From NCBI GenBank assembly GCA_029245665.1, contig JAQWOW010000151.1, forward strand, positions 1 through 6,827: DNA of 6,827 bases, read 5' to 3'. Of this stretch, positions 6,741 to 6,827 are shown piece by piece; within the stretch, counting starts at the first letter, position 1; the number at the start of each line of letters is the position of its first letter. This stretch comes from Polaribacter sp. (GTDB lineage: Bacteria > Bacteroidota > Bacteroidia > Flavobacteriales > Flavobacteriaceae). The notes below the pieces were generated by a model. The model ran no database searches, was not told the origin of the DNA, and saw only the letters and a list, made by a program, of their open reading frames with translations. Both the position numbers and the translations under genes were made by a program.

Positions 6741-6748
6741 CAAAAGTA
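6741..6748 (-). promoter_or_regulatory. Bacteroidota-type -7 promoter element for the lysozyme-like gene
   Basis: Read on the minus strand the sequence is TACTTTTG, an exact match to the TAnnTTTG -7 element used by the Bacteroidota primary sigma factor. Transcription would begin near 6735, about 13-22 bases before the proposed start and after the upstream stop codon. TTGACA lies further upstream (24 bases between it and the -7 box) but is spaced too far for the usual -33 element, so that half is unsupported. Confidence 0.45.
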
Positions 6749-6768
6749 TATTCAATATTTAAATATAC
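6746..6768. repeat. 7-bp inverted repeat overlapping the putative promoter
   Basis: GTATATT (6746-6752) and AATATAC (6762-6768) are perfect inverted arms separated by 9 bases, and the left arm overlaps the -7 box. An operator is conceivable, but the sequence is nearly all A/T and the match could be chance. The rest of the segment to the window edge (6769-6827) shows no gene, RNA or clear signal on either strand. Confidence 0.3.
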
Positions 6769-6827
6769 TGACTGTCAATATGTTAAATTTCATTAAAAAT
6801 ACAGATAATGTACCTTAATCCCTCTTT

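Overview
The window is AT-rich, has weak or absent Shine-Dalgarno sequences, uses TTG starts, and encodes proteins of a typical Bacteroidota (Flavobacteriia) kind. I infer a member of the Flavobacteriaceae, perhaps a marine genus such as Polaribacter or Tenacibaculum; the genus is a guess. It reads as an ordinary chromosomal housekeeping region. I see no transposase, CRISPR array, phage gene, rRNA or tRNA.

Left block (1-2812, plus strand): a compact run of four genes with no gaps. It holds the 3' two-thirds of ribD (riboflavin synthesis), a HAD-superfamily phosphatase, an EamA/DMT-type ten-helix transporter and a YigZ/IMPACT-family protein. Neighbouring genes overlap by 8 and 4 bases and then abut directly (TAG|ATG), so they are probably co-transcribed and translationally coupled. 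No shared pathway is evident beyond RibD.

Middle block: the YigZ gene converges on a minus-strand acyl-CoA thioesterase of the YbgC/FadM hotdog family. That gene is divergent from dnaA, the replication initiator. The thioesterase-dnaA intergenic region carries one DnaA-box-like 9-mer and a perfect 20-bp palindrome 33 bases before the dnaA start, both candidate regulatory sites.

Right block: after dnaA come a low-molecular-weight protein tyrosine phosphatase gene and, one base after its stop, a tetrapyrrole-methylase-fold SAM-dependent methyltransferase that resembles RsmI but is divergent. This pair converges, across only 5 bases, on a minus-strand gene for an exported lysozyme/lytic-transglycosylase-like protein. 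The stop-codon junction forms a small GC-containing stem-loop. The exported protein's frame contains a clear signal peptide and a matching Bacteroidota -7 promoter box but no ATG, GTG or TTG start before the signal peptide. This is the most interesting anomaly in the window.

No new multi-gene system is apparent. The points worth a second look are start-codon questions, the dnaA upstream elements and the RsmI-like enzyme.
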